From Thaumasiovibrio subtropicus (GTDB taxonomy: Bacteria > Pseudomonadota > Gammaproteobacteria > Enterobacterales > Vibrionaceae): DNA of 64,000 nt. The stretch lies in the NCBI RefSeq assembly GCF_019703835.1, contig NZ_AP023054.1:1426001-1490000 (forward strand), given 5' to 3'. Under the pieces are notes generated by a model. The model made no database searches, was not told where the DNA came from, and worked only from the letters and a program-made list of their open reading frames with translations. Position numbers and translations under genes: made by a program. Of this stretch, positions 16,576 through 24,517 are shown piece after piece. Each line of letters begins with the position of its first letter. Positions within the stretch are counted from its first letter, which is position 1.

Positions 16576-17145
16576 ATGGCATTTGCACATGCAGGGACAC
16601 CTATGGCAGTAGAGCATGCAAAAGGGTTAAACCGCCGTTGGCGACATTGGTTGCAGAACCCATTTGATCTTTTTGCACCTTATATCAAGCCGGGTATGAA
16701 GGTGATGGACTTTGGTTGCGGGGGTGGCTTTGCCTTGCAAGCGTTACACCGACTCACGGGAGAGTTTGGTGAGGTATGGGCCGTCGATTGTCAGCAAGGG
16801 ATGCTTAACATTGCACAGCAAACATACAATGCAGCTAATATCGAATTTTCACTTTATGAGGAAGGTAAAGGGATTGGTTGCGAAGTGTACCAAGAGAGTG
16901 TCGACTTCGCCGTGGCGTTTTACGTTATTCACGAAGTGGGTGATGTTACGCAAGTGATGAAGGATATCACCGCTGCGCTAAGGCCAGGTGGTCAGTTACT
17001 TTTGATTGAGTTCTGGTTTGATCGTCGTATTCCCGAGTATCTAGAAGCGGCAACCCAGTTAGGAATGCAGGTTCAAGACGGGCCGAAAGTGTTTCTTTCA
17101 AAGTCATTTTTGTTATGCAAAGCCGCAGAAGGAGATGCCGAGTGA
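16576..17145 (+). CDS. Class I SAM-dependent methyltransferase
   Basis: 189 residues from the ATG at 16576, preceded by GGAGGA at a 4-nt gap; a GTG 21 nt upstream is less likely. Motif I is V-M-D-F-G-C-G-G-G-F (about residue 43), followed by V-W-A-V-D-C-Q-Q-G-M as the acidic loop and by L-R-P-G-G-Q-L-L-L-I-E-F for motif III. It belongs to the UbiE/Methyltransf_11-like group with unknown acceptor. It follows a MarR gene with a shared operator-like palindrome and is closed by a terminator, so the pair looks like a small ligand-responsive unit. Confidence 0.8.
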   Translation: MAFAHAGTPMAVEHAKGLNRRWRHWLQNPFDLFAPYIKPGMKVMDFGCGGGFALQALHRLTGEFGEVWAVDCQQGMLNIAQQTYNAANIEFSLYEEGKGIGCEVYQESVDFAVAFYVIHEVGDVTQVMKDITAALRPGGQLLLIEFWFDRRIPEYLEAATQLGMQVQDGPKVFLSKSFLLCKAAEGDAE

Positions 17146-17186
17146 TGGGTTGGCGGGGGAATGCAGCTAACAAAGAGCGATGAGAT

Positions 17187-17210
17187 AAAAGACGCTTTTG
17201 GCGTCTTTTT
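17187..17210 (+). terminator. Rho-independent terminator after the methyltransferase gene
   Basis: Stem AAAAGACGC/GCGTCTTTT with a 5-nt loop and a T-run to 17210. The IS element begins only 6 nt downstream. Confidence 0.75.
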
Positions 17211-17216
17211 GATGTA

Positions 17217-17229
17217 ATGGTCTTCCCTC
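17217..17229 (+). repeat. Left inverted repeat of the IS element
   Basis: ATGGTCTTCCCTC, the exact reverse complement of 18565-18577. Confidence 0.85.
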
Positions 17230-17287
17230 GCACTAATCGGCATCGCAATGTGCCAAGATAGCGTTGATAAATCGCCTATCTAAAAAC

Positions 17288-17300
17288 GAGGGAAGGCCAT
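17288..17300. repeat. Internal third copy of the IS inverted repeat over the RBS and start codon
   Basis: GAGGGAAGGCCAT differs from the right repeat at one base. It contains the Shine-Dalgarno-like GAGGGAAGG and the first two bases of the transposase ATG (17299). It is complementary to the left repeat, so a transcript entering from outside the IS could fold the start into a hairpin. Confidence 0.7.
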
Positions 17301-18324
17301 GAATAAGTGTAAAACCATTGGTATCGATTTAGCAAAGAATACTTTTTACCTCATCATGTTGGACAAACAGGGTAAGCAAGTTGAGAGAAAGAAATTAAAT
17401 CGACAACAGCTCATTGGCTATCTCTCGAAGCTAGAGACTTGTGTCATTGCGATGGAAGCATGCGGTACAGCGCATTACTGGGGACGAAAAATAGGCCAGC
17501 TAGGGCACTCTGTTGTATTACTTCCCGCTCAGCATGTGAAAGGCTATTTACGAGGCCAAAAGAATGACTATAACGATGCAAAGGCCATCGCAGAAGCGTG
17601 TCAGCACGGTGCGATTCGCCCCGTTGCGGTCAAATCCCTAGCGCAGCAAGACGACCAAACTTTTTTGCTCATGCGTCAACACGTGAGTAGTGACAGAAAG
17701 CGCTTAATCAATCATGTGAGAGGGCTGCTGGCGGAGTATGGGGTAGTGCTGGCGAGAGGAAGTCAGGTATTGCGTAAAACGCTGCCTTTTATTCTAGAAG
17801 ATGTTGAGAACGGCTTAACCGACGAATTTCGAGCGCTTTTATTCAGGCAATACACACAACTCGAAAGGCTCGACGAAGAGCTACAGTGGTACGACGAAAG
17901 GTTGGCTGAAAAAGTGAAGCAAAAAGACGTTTGTCAGCGTTTGATAAAAGTGCCAGGCATTGGTCCCGTGGTGAGTTTTTCCTTAAGAGCCTGGATGGGA
18001 AGTGGTGAGCAATTTAAACGAGGGCGTGATGCGTCAGCAGCCTTAGGTTTAGTGCCCAAGCAATTTAGCACGGGAGGTCGAGAGGTATTGCTTGGCATTA
18101 CAAAGCGAGGGAATCAGCAGTTAAGGTCACTCGTGGTTCATGGTGCAAGAGCGGTTGTGAGTCGAGCCGATGGCAAAACAGACAGGCTTAGTCAATGGAT
18201 ATTGCGGCTGGTTGAAAGGCGAGGTTTTAACAAGGCTGTGGTGGCGCTGGCGAATAAGATAATCCGTATCGCGTGGGTCATTATCTGCGGAGGAGAAAGC
18301 TATAAAGCGCCAGCGGCGGTTTAA
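17299..18324 (+). CDS. IS110-family transposase
   Basis: 341 residues. The RuvC-like N-terminal domain has G-I-D-L-A-K (Asp about residue 10), A-M-E-A-C-G and N-D-Y-N-D-A-K-A-I-A-E-A, the DEDD catalytic set of IS110 proteins. The C-terminal transposase_20 domain has V-P-G-I-G-P-V-V-S, then A-L-G-L-V-P-K-Q-F-S-T-G-G, with G-I-T-K-R-G-N and the serine region near residue 275. Full length with no frameshift, so probably active. Recombination in this family is guided by an RNA from the element's own non-coding end. Confidence 0.92.
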   Translation: MNKCKTIGIDLAKNTFYLIMLDKQGKQVERKKLNRQQLIGYLSKLETCVIAMEACGTAHYWGRKIGQLGHSVVLLPAQHVKGYLRGQKNDYNDAKAIAEACQHGAIRPVAVKSLAQQDDQTFLLMRQHVSSDRKRLINHVRGLLAEYGVVLARGSQVLRKTLPFILEDVENGLTDEFRALLFRQYTQLERLDEELQWYDERLAEKVKQKDVCQRLIKVPGIGPVVSFSLRAWMGSGEQFKRGRDASAALGLVPKQFSTGGREVLLGITKRGNQQLRSLVVHGARAVVSRADGKTDRLSQWILRLVERRGFNKAVVALANKIIRIAWVIICGGESYKAPAAV

Positions 18325-18564
18325 CAGAAAGATTTAAATAAAGCGTCACACACCAGATATTGCGTAGATAGCAGTTTAGATGAAAAACAGGTAAGACCAG
18401 CATATAGGGACCCTGATATACTCAAAGGTTTACCAAAACCGTTAATTTGATAAGGGCTATATGCGCGAAGTGTCATCAAGGCCAGAAGCCACACGAGCTT
18501 CACGCATAGGCCGGATATATGAAAGCAACCTGTCCCTTTTATCGACATTGGTATCTTGCCAATA
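18325..18564 (+). ncRNA. Candidate guide (seek/bridge) RNA region of the IS element
   Basis: The 240 nt between the transposase stop and the right repeat hold a nested structure. TATGCGCGAAG (18460-18470) pairs with CTTCACGCATA (18498-18508) with one G-U pair. Inside it, GTGT (18470-18473) can pair with ACAC (18491-18494), and GGC (18480-18482) with GCC (18488-18490). IS1111-type elements encode their guide RNA here. The RNA ends and the target-binding loops are not determined. Confidence 0.5.
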
Positions 18565-18577
18565 GAGGGAAGACCAT
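18565..18577 (-). repeat. Right inverted repeat of the IS element
   Basis: GAGGGAAGACCAT, the exact reverse complement of 17217-17229. Confidence 0.85.
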
Positions 18578-18944
18578 ATTTGAGTATAAGCGCTTTCTCC
18601 TGCCTCACACTTCTAAAATAGTTAGATCCTCCTTCAAGTATGACTGAAAAGAAACGGTACTTTGCTATTTATTGCCTAGAGCAATTTCCGTGTTTTAAGA
18701 CTTGCCCATCCAACTTTCTCAACATCTTTCTATTATTGACAAGTTTATAGCGGGCTGGGATAGGGGCCCTCAGCAGGCCCAATGACCGCTGTGTAATTGG
18801 AACCTATGTCTCGGTATGAGGAGACAGTTCAACGGTTGACATGAATTTGACTTTCTTATCAATAGTTTGAACTAGTTTAGGCATCCCCAAGTGAAAGCCT
18901 TGGATATAAGAAAAGTATCAGCCAATAATTTAAAGGATTTAATC
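18578..18944. other. Non-coding region between the IS element and the LPMO gene
   Basis: About 370 nt with no credible ORF. It must contain the LPMO promoter, but no confident -35/-10 pair was picked. No target-site duplication with the left flank of the IS was recognised. Confidence 0.5.
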
Positions 18945-20417
18945 ATGAACAAGTTAACGATTGGGATAGCAAGTTGTTTTGCGCTAGCACCACTATTTGC
19001 TAATGCCCATGGTTACACCACGTTCCCTAAAGCGCGTCAGGTTATCTGTGCAGAACAAGGCGGGCACTGGGGTAGCTCAAATGGTTCAACAATCAGTAAT
19101 TTAGGTTGTCGTGCCGCTTTTCAAGAGAGTGGCACTTATCCTTTTGTACAAATCAATGAATTTGCCGCGAATGTTGCCCGCTATGATGTGCCGGAAGCGG
19201 TAAAGTCAGTGGTGAAAGATGGCAATATCTGTTCTGGGGGCGATAACTCGAAATCAGGTATGAGTGTTGCGTCTGAACATTGGACTCGCACGACGATGGC
19301 GGCTGGGCAAACCTTTACGCTCGAGTTTTTAGCGACAGCGCCGCATAACCCGAGTTACTGGGAAATCTATCTGTCTAAGCCGGGTTATCGGGCGGAAAGT
19401 TCGCGTTTAACGTGGAATGATTTAGAGCAAATTGGTTATGTGGGCGATATTCCCGTCATCAGCAAGAACAATGGTCGCTACTATGAGTTTGATGTCACTC
19501 TGCCAGCGGGTAGGACAGGTGATGCGACACTAATGGTGCGTTGGCAACGTGAAGATCCTGCGGGTGAAGGCTTTTATAACTGTAGCGACATTCGTTTTGA
19601 AGGGGATGCTCCGGCACCAGTATGGAGCGCGATAGGCCCCTTCCTAAAAGCAGGGTTTGCGCCATCAGAAGGAGAGAGTGTGTGGTTCCGTCTCTTTGAT
19701 GCGCAGGGATCAGAGCTTGTCTTTGAAAAACTGCCGATTACGGCGCAAAACATCGCACAATGGCAGCAAGAACTTGCGACAACGCTAAATGGGCAACATG
19801 GCAGTTTAATCCAAGTGGGGGTTGCAGATGGTGAAGGTAACATCCAGTTCAACGCCGCGGATCTGTATGCGAATCAGGTTTATGTAACGGACACCCAGTT
19901 CAGCTATGCGATGGATCTCCGTGTTGAAGTGGTCGCCCCCGATGTCACCGTGACGGGTATCGCACCTAACTACACCTTGGATGCGAATAACCAAGCGGTG
20001 ATCGAGGCAGCATTTGCTAGCGCAGATGTGTATCCGATTGCGCTGGTGGTTAAAGATAGCCAGGGCGTAACGGTCGATCAGCAGATCGGCAACTCACCGG
20101 CAACGTTAAGTGTTGTTGTTTCTCAAGCGGGCACATACACAGTCGAGAGCTTTGCGACTGACGCCGAGGGCAAAGAGTGGCCTTTGAGCAGTGTAACGAC
20201 GTCAGTAACTGCACCATCAAACGGTGAGTACGATTTTGTGTTCCCAGATGGCCTTGCCATCTATAAAGCCGGTACCAAAGTGCTTGGCGCTGATGGTGGC
20301 ATTTACGAGTGTAAGCCTTTTCCTTATGAGGGTTGGTGTCGTATCTACACCGCTGCACAAAACCACTATGAACCTGGTGTAGGTTCAAACTGGACGGATG
20401 CTTGGATAAAACGTTAA
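18945..20417 (+). CDS. GbpA-like chitin-binding AA10 lytic polysaccharide monooxygenase
   Basis: 490 residues from the ATG at 18945 (AAGGAT upstream); a longer in-frame start would spoil the signal peptide. The signal peptide ends A-N-A and the mature protein begins with His (H-G-Y-T-T-F-P-K-A-R-Q), the first ligand of the LPMO copper brace. The AA10 domain runs to about residue 205 and includes S-E-H-W-T-R (second His) and G-F-Y-N-C-S-D. GbpA-like domains 2 and 3 follow (about 215-425). The C-terminus (Y-D-F-V-F-P-D-G-L to W-I-K-R) matches the chitin-binding domain (CBM73-like) of V. cholerae GbpA closely. Secreted; oxidatively cleaves chitin and may aid attachment. The catalytic domain is of a different AA10 subtype from V. 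cholerae GbpA. Confidence 0.88.
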   Translation: MNKLTIGIASCFALAPLFANAHGYTTFPKARQVICAEQGGHWGSSNGSTISNLGCRAAFQESGTYPFVQINEFAANVARYDVPEAVKSVVKDGNICSGGDNSKSGMSVASEHWTRTTMAAGQTFTLEFLATAPHNPSYWEIYLSKPGYRAESSRLTWNDLEQIGYVGDIPVISKNNGRYYEFDVTLPAGRTGDATLMVRWQREDPAGEGFYNCSDIRFEGDAPAPVWSAIGPFLKAGFAPSEGESVWFRLFDAQGSELVFEKLPITAQNIAQWQQELATTLNGQHGSLIQVGVADGEGNIQFNAADLYANQVYVTDTQFSYAMDLRVEVVAPDVTVTGIAPNYTLDANNQAVIEAAFASADVYPIALVVKDSQGVTVDQQIGNSPATLSVVVSQAGTYTVESFATDAEGKEWPLSSVTTSVTAPSNGEYDFVFPDGLAIYKAGTKVLGADGGIYECKPFPYEGWCRIYTAAQNHYEPGVGSNWTDAWIKR

Positions 20418-20441
20418 TTCGCAGCCCTATCAGGTAACCAT

Positions 20442-20474
20442 GGCGATTTTCGATGAATGACATTGAAAATCGCC
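20442..20474 (+). terminator. Hairpin after the LPMO gene
   Basis: Perfect 10-bp stem GGCGATTTTC (20442-20451) and GAAAATCGCC (20465-20474) with a 13-nt loop, 24 nt after the stop. There is no immediate T-run, so termination strength is uncertain. Confidence 0.5.
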
Positions 20475-20800
20475 ACACTTCTGGAGTAATCATCTTTATT
20501 TTCGGAATTAGTCAAACTATTCATCTTTCGATGTGATTGATGTAATCGTTTTCATTGAGGGGCTAGGCAACTGATTTCAGCTGTCTTTTCTTTTGAGTGG
20601 AAAGATAAATGAACAGTGTCTAAATTGTCGTCATTAAAGTATGTGTCATTAGTTAAAATCTTCGACTAGGGTTTATTGAAGTACGTCGCAGACGTGCTTA
20701 ATCGCTTGAACCGAATCTATCGGGATCAAGTAGAAGAAGGAACGGTAAGTTGTCGTTGTTGTTTTGCCGAGTGTCGCCACCCGTCGAAAAGGAGCCAATC
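20475..20800. other. Intergenic region, nothing assigned
   Basis: About 325 nt between the LPMO hairpin and the next start. AT-rich in the first half; no tRNA, repeat or clear promoter recognised. Confidence 0.5.
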
Positions 20801-21097
20801 ATGATATCAACTGACGATTTTTCAGGTATCAAGCGAGACATTAGTTTCGCTGTGGATGCCATTTTTCAACAGTTTGAACAAGAGCATCAGAGAATGCCGA
20901 CTACGGAAGAGTTTCGAAGCTTGTTTGCAAATCAAGTGGACGACTTCGTAGGACAGGAAGACAAGTGGCAACAGATAGCCCAAGAGGCAATGAATGTGCT
21001 CAGTGATAAAGAGCAGATGGTTTGGGCCGCAGCGTGTGAACTAGAAGCGGAGTTGCGCTTTAAACGCAGCGAATTCGAGGACTTTGAAACCTTCTAG
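20801..21097 (+). CDS. Small acidic hypothetical protein
   Basis: 98 residues from the ATG at 20801, which has AAAGGAG 6 nt upstream; an upstream in-frame start adds 17 unlikely residues. The protein is strongly acidic and helical, rich in Glu, Asp and Gln, with no cysteine, membrane segment or known motif. It stands alone between the LPMO gene and the liu operon. Not recognised. Confidence 0.6.
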   Translation: MISTDDFSGIKRDISFAVDAIFQQFEQEHQRMPTTEEFRSLFANQVDDFVGQEDKWQQIAQEAMNVLSDKEQMVWAAACELEAELRFKRSEFEDFETF

Positions 21098-21141
21098 CAG
21101 GCATCGTCGAAACTGAATTACACATTATACACAAGTGAAGG

Positions 21142-22068
21142 TCAAAGTCGTGAATCGGGAGTGATGCCATAGTTTAGGCACCACTCCCGATTGCTTTCTA
21201 TCAGGGTATTCAGTTGAATACCTGTGCCCCATTCTTGACGCGCAGACAACCAAAGTAGCTCTTCCGTCGCTAAATTTCCGCTAGCGCCGGGGGCAAACGG
21301 ACATCCTCCTAAACCCGCGGCGCTGCAATCAAAATGACGTATTCCAAGCGCGAAGGATGCGACAACGTTCGCTAGCGCAAGACCGTAGGTGTTGTGGTAA
21401 TGTCCAACGAGCGCTGTAGCAGGCACATTATTAAGTACTTCGCAGAGTACTCGTTCAATTTGTGTTGGTGCCGCTTTGCCCAGCGTGTCGCCTAAACTGA
21501 TTTCATCACACCCCATGGCAAACAACTCTGCGGCGACAGCGGCAGACTTTAACGGTGAGATGGCACCTTCATAAGGGCAGTCCACAATACACGAGACATA
21601 CCCCCTAACTGTGGCACCCTGCTTATGAGCGAGTTCAATGATGGGATAGAGCCGCTGCAGACTTTCGCTAATGGAGCAATGAATGTTTCTTTGCGTAAAG
21701 CTATCAGAGGCAGCGGTGAATATCGCAATATGTCTAATCCCAGCCGCAAGCGCTTGCTCACAACCTCGCAGGTTGGCGACGAGCATTGAAAATAAAGGAG
21801 CAGATGAGGAGGGCATAGAATCAGAATGGCTTGCCCGCGAGGAGGAAGGTTGAGGGTAACGTTGACAAAAATATTCTGCGACCTGCAGGCTATCGATCAT
21901 CGCAGGCAGTTGCTTTGCGGAGACAACAGCACCCACTTCAATACGCGGTACGCCAGCCCCAATTAACCCTTCAATCAAGTGGATTTTAGCCTCGAATGAG
22001 AGAGGCGCTAAATTCTGCAAGCCGTCTCTGGGACTCACGTCGGTAATGAGTATGCTATCGCTCGTCAT
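21142..22068 (-). CDS. liuE: Hydroxymethylglutaryl-CoA lyase
   Basis: 308 residues. Splits HMG-CoA to acetoacetate and acetyl-CoA, the last step of leucine breakdown. Visible marks of the HMGL-like TIM barrel are D-V-S-P-R-D-G-L-Q-N at the N-terminus (catalytic Arg and metal-binding Asp), G-D-T-L-G-K-A near residue 190, V-G-H-Y-H-N-T-Y-G (metal-binding His pair) and A-A-G-L-G-G-C-P-F-A-P-G-A-S-G-N (catalytic Cys). A short serine-rich insertion sits near residue 85. The start overlaps the end of liuC by 14 nt, so it is the last gene of the liu operon. Acetoacetate activation genes are not in the window. Confidence 0.92.
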   Translation of the reverse strand: MTSDSILITDVSPRDGLQNLAPLSFEAKIHLIEGLIGAGVPRIEVGAVVSAKQLPAMIDSLQVAEYFCQRYPQPSSSRASHSDSMPSSSAPLFSMLVANLRGCEQALAAGIRHIAIFTAASDSFTQRNIHCSISESLQRLYPIIELAHKQGATVRGYVSCIVDCPYEGAISPLKSAAVAAELFAMGCDEISLGDTLGKAAPTQIERVLCEVLNNVPATALVGHYHNTYGLALANVVASFALGIRHFDCSAAGLGGCPFAPGASGNLATEELLWLSARQEWGTGIQLNTLIESNREWCLNYGITPDSRL

Positions 22069-22804
22069 CGTCGTGCCATGGGGGAGGGAGTTTATTTAAA
22101 AAGGCATCAATGCCTTGCTGCGCTTCTTCGCTCTTTCTTACTCTGTTTAAGGTTGCGATTGCCAGCTCACGCGCCTGCTCGGTAATCGGGTCGAGTTGTC
22201 GACACAGTTGCTTCACTTCACGGATGGCATTGGGAGCCGCTGCCGTTGTTTGATGGGCCCAGAGAAAAGCATCGGCCAACGGCATGGAGGAAAGTTGGTG
22301 AACAATGCCAATTTGAGCCGCATGAAAAGCGGTAAATTTATCGCCTTTGATCATCAAGGGCTGCGCTTGTCGTATCCCTGCGGCCCGAAGGACATAAGGT
22401 GCGATCGTTGCGGGAACTAAGCCTAAACGGGTTTCGCTGAAGCAAAAGTGGGTCTCAGGTTGTGCAAAGACAATGTCGGCACAGGCGAGCAACCCCAGCC
22501 CACCACCAAAGACATCACCATCAACAGCAACCACGATTGGGACTGGGCAGTGATCCATCACCTCAAGCAAACTGCTAAGTAAATTGGCGCTGTCTTGGTT
22601 TTCTGTGTCTAGCATCCATCTAAGGTCTGCGCCGGCGCAAAAGACAGGGCCGAAGGCACTGATAACAAAGACGCGGCACTCTGGTTCGCGAAAGACATTG
22701 ATCAGGGCAATCAGCATCTCATCATCGAGGCGATGATGGAGATCGGGGCGGTTCAGCTCAATATGGGTGACGTCATTCACAGTCGATAGCTTAATCGGTC
22801 TCAT
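22055..22804 (-). CDS. liuC: Methylglutaconyl-CoA hydratase (crotonase family)
   Basis: 249 residues from the ATG at 22804, 7 nt after the liuB stop. The reading frame is open for 49 further upstream codons, but these lie within liuB and are not family-like. Crotonase oxyanion-hole motifs are F-C-A-G-A-D-L-R-W-M and G-D-V-F-G-G-G-L-G-L-L-A-C-A-D-I. S-E-T-R-L-G-L-V-P-A-T-I-A-P-Y-V is typical of the LiuC/AUH subgroup. It hydrates 3-methylglutaconyl-CoA to HMG-CoA. In most liu operons liuD follows; here liuE follows directly with an overlap. Confidence 0.88.
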   Translation of the reverse strand: MRPIKLSTVNDVTHIELNRPDLHHRLDDEMLIALINVFREPECRVFVISAFGPVFCAGADLRWMLDTENQDSANLLSSLLEVMDHCPVPIVVAVDGDVFGGGLGLLACADIVFAQPETHFCFSETRLGLVPATIAPYVLRAAGIRQAQPLMIKGDKFTAFHAAQIGIVHQLSSMPLADAFLWAHQTTAAAPNAIREVKQLCRQLDPITEQARELAIATLNRVRKSEEAQQGIDAFLNKLPPPWHDDDER

Positions 22805-22811
22805 AGTTAGC

Positions 22812-24341
22812 CTACATACGAAAAATACCATGGCGCCGTGATTGCTCAGGGCGACTAGCGAGAATGGAAAAACAGCGTATGAGCACGTCGCGAGTTTCGC
22901 TAGGGGGGATGATGCCGTCGTCCCATAACCGTGCGGACCCATACAAGGCATCGCTCTGCTCTTGGTAACGCTGTGTGATAGCCTCGGTCTCCTGACTCGC
23001 TCTTTTTAGATGGCGGAAAACGCCAGCGGCTTGTTCCCCGCCCATCACCGCGACTTTTGCGGTCGGCCAACAAAAGAGGAAGTCCGGTGAATAGGCTCGC
23101 CCGCACATGGCGTAGTTTCCAGCGCCAAAAGAGCCCCCGGTGATAATCGTAACCTTGGGTACTGTTGCGGTGGCGACAGCCATCACCATCTTTGCACCAT
23201 GCTTGGCAATGCCTTCTGCTTCAGCGCGTTTGCCGACCATGAAGCCCGTAATGTTTTGTAAAAAGAGCAGGGGTACACGCCGTTGGTCGCAAAGCTGGAT
23301 AAAATGGCTGCCTTTTAACGCTGCTTCTGAAAAGAGTACACCATTGTTGGCAATGATACCGACACGCTCCCCGCCGATACGCGCAAATCCGCAGATCAGC
23401 GTTTTGCCGTAAAGCGCTTTGAACTCATCAAAATCAGAATCATCGATAATACGTGTAATAATTTCATGACTATCCGAAGCTTGACGAAAGTTTTCAGTGG
23501 CAATGCCATTGAGCTCATTACTGGCAAAGCGTGGTGGTAGTGTTGCGTCGCATTGGTTTGAGGTCTTCGCTGCGGGATAGCTGGCAAGACACTGTTTCGC
23601 AATCTCAATGGCGTCCTCATCGTTTTTTGCCAAGTAATCTGCTACACCGGAGATGCGGCAATGGGTATCGGCGCCACCTAGCGTTTCCTCATCAACTTCT
23701 TCACCAATCGCTGCTTTCACTAAGGGCGGACCAGCCAAGTAGAGCCGACTTTGATGACGCACCATGATGGCAATGTCTGCCATCGCAGGAATGTAAGCGC
23801 CACCCGCGGTACAAGGGCCTAATACAACGGCAATCTGAGGCACGGCAAGGGCGGATAACTGGGCTTGCAAAAAGAAGATGCGGCCGAAATGTTCTTTGTC
23901 AGGAAAAACTTCATCTTGCCGCTGTAGGTTAGCACCACCTGAATCAACCAGATACACCACGGGCAGTTGACATTGCAAGGCAACTTCCAAGGCGCGAAGG
24001 TGTTTTTTTACGGTCAAGGGGTAGTAGATGCCGCCTTTCACTGCGGGGTCGTTGGCGATCACGACAACGTCACGACCTTCAACTCGGCCTAGCCCCGTCA
24101 GTATGCCTGCCGCAGGGACCGCTTCGGGGTAAACCTCATGGGCGGCGAGCCGACTGAATTCTAGAAAGCTCTGCTGACTATCCATGAGCGCAGCGACACG
24201 CGCACGTACTGACAAACGGTTACTTTTGCCCGGAAGATCTCGGTAGATTGCTTGAATCGATTCCAATGCAGTCGCCGTATCCAAGCAATTGCTTTTAAAA
24301 CGGGCGGACTCAGTGTCAATGTGACTGGTGAGTGTCGGCAT
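22812..24341 (-). CDS. liuB: Methylcrotonoyl-CoA carboxylase, carboxyltransferase (beta) subunit
   Basis: 509 residues from the ATG at 24341, which has AAGGAG 8 nt upstream; longer in-frame starts run into repeat DNA. Family marks are V-D-S-G-G-A-N-L (about residue 130), D-K-E-H-F-G-R-I-F, C-T-A-G-G-A-Y-I-P-A-M-A-D, L-A-G-P-P-L-V-K-A-A-I-G-E-E-V and L-G-G-A-D-T-H-C-R-I-S-G-V-A-D. It carboxylates 3-methylcrotonyl-CoA together with the biotin-bearing alpha subunit LiuD. No such subunit is encoded in this cluster or elsewhere in the window, so the enzyme needs a partner encoded outside it. Biotin-independent function is not expected. Confidence 0.92.
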   Translation of the reverse strand: MPTLTSHIDTESARFKSNCLDTATALESIQAIYRDLPGKSNRLSVRARVAALMDSQQSFLEFSRLAAHEVYPEAVPAAGILTGLGRVEGRDVVVIANDPAVKGGIYYPLTVKKHLRALEVALQCQLPVVYLVDSGGANLQRQDEVFPDKEHFGRIFFLQAQLSALAVPQIAVVLGPCTAGGAYIPAMADIAIMVRHQSRLYLAGPPLVKAAIGEEVDEETLGGADTHCRISGVADYLAKNDEDAIEIAKQCLASYPAAKTSNQCDATLPPRFASNELNGIATENFRQASDSHEIITRIIDDSDFDEFKALYGKTLICGFARIGGERVGIIANNGVLFSEAALKGSHFIQLCDQRRVPLLFLQNITGFMVGKRAEAEGIAKHGAKMVMAVATATVPKVTIITGGSFGAGNYAMCGRAYSPDFLFCWPTAKVAVMGGEQAAGVFRHLKRASQETEAITQRYQEQSDALYGSARLWDDGIIPPSETRDVLIRCFSILASRPEQSRRHGIFRM

Positions 24342-24389
24342 GGAAAACTCCTTCCTAACTCTGTGCCATGCTTGTCGCTCTCTATCAAG

Positions 24390-24413
24390 TATACTCAAGC
24401 TCTCTCAAGATGC
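24390..24413 (-). repeat. Diverged terminal-repeat copy of the MITE-like element between liuA and liuB
   Basis: TATACTCAAG, four mismatching bases, then CTCAAGATGC: about 20 of 24 positions match the terminal repeat of the element at 35165-35443. It lies 49 nt upstream of the liuB start in the 176-nt gap after liuA. Confidence 0.5.
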
Positions 24414-24439
24414 ACGATTCCGGGGTGGACTCGTGCATC
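24409..24439. other. Stem-loop between liuA and liuB
   Basis: GATGCACGA (24409-24417) and TCGTGCATC (24431-24439) form a perfect 9-bp stem with a 13-nt loop. It overlaps the inner end of the terminal-repeat copy. It may modulate liuA/liuB transcript levels, or be a relic of the mobile repeat. Confidence 0.5.
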
Positions 24440-24517
24440 GAGGTCAAGACTAACGTTTTGAGAAGAGGTTTTGCCCTTCTAACACCATGGTATCTGTAGC
24501 AAGCGGCTGAAAAGCGC

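Larger units (their letters stand above)
17217..18577 (+). mobile_element. Complete IS110-family (IS1111-type) insertion sequence
   Basis: Bounded by a perfect 13-bp inverted repeat: ATGGTCTTCCCTC at 17217-17229 and its complement at 18565-18577. The unit is about 1.36 kb, with one transposase gene, a short 5' leader and about 250 nt of non-coding DNA at the 3' end. That layout is the one of the IS1111 group, whose members carry subterminal repeats and a guide (seek/bridge) RNA downstream of the transposase. Outermost bases beyond the repeats are not defined here. It lies between a terminator and the LPMO upstream region. Confidence 0.8.

Noticed and set aside
18321-18608. 95-codon minus-strand ORF over the IS right end
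   Set aside because: It overlaps the right inverted repeat and the structured non-coding end of the IS and extends past its boundary; no RBS or family.
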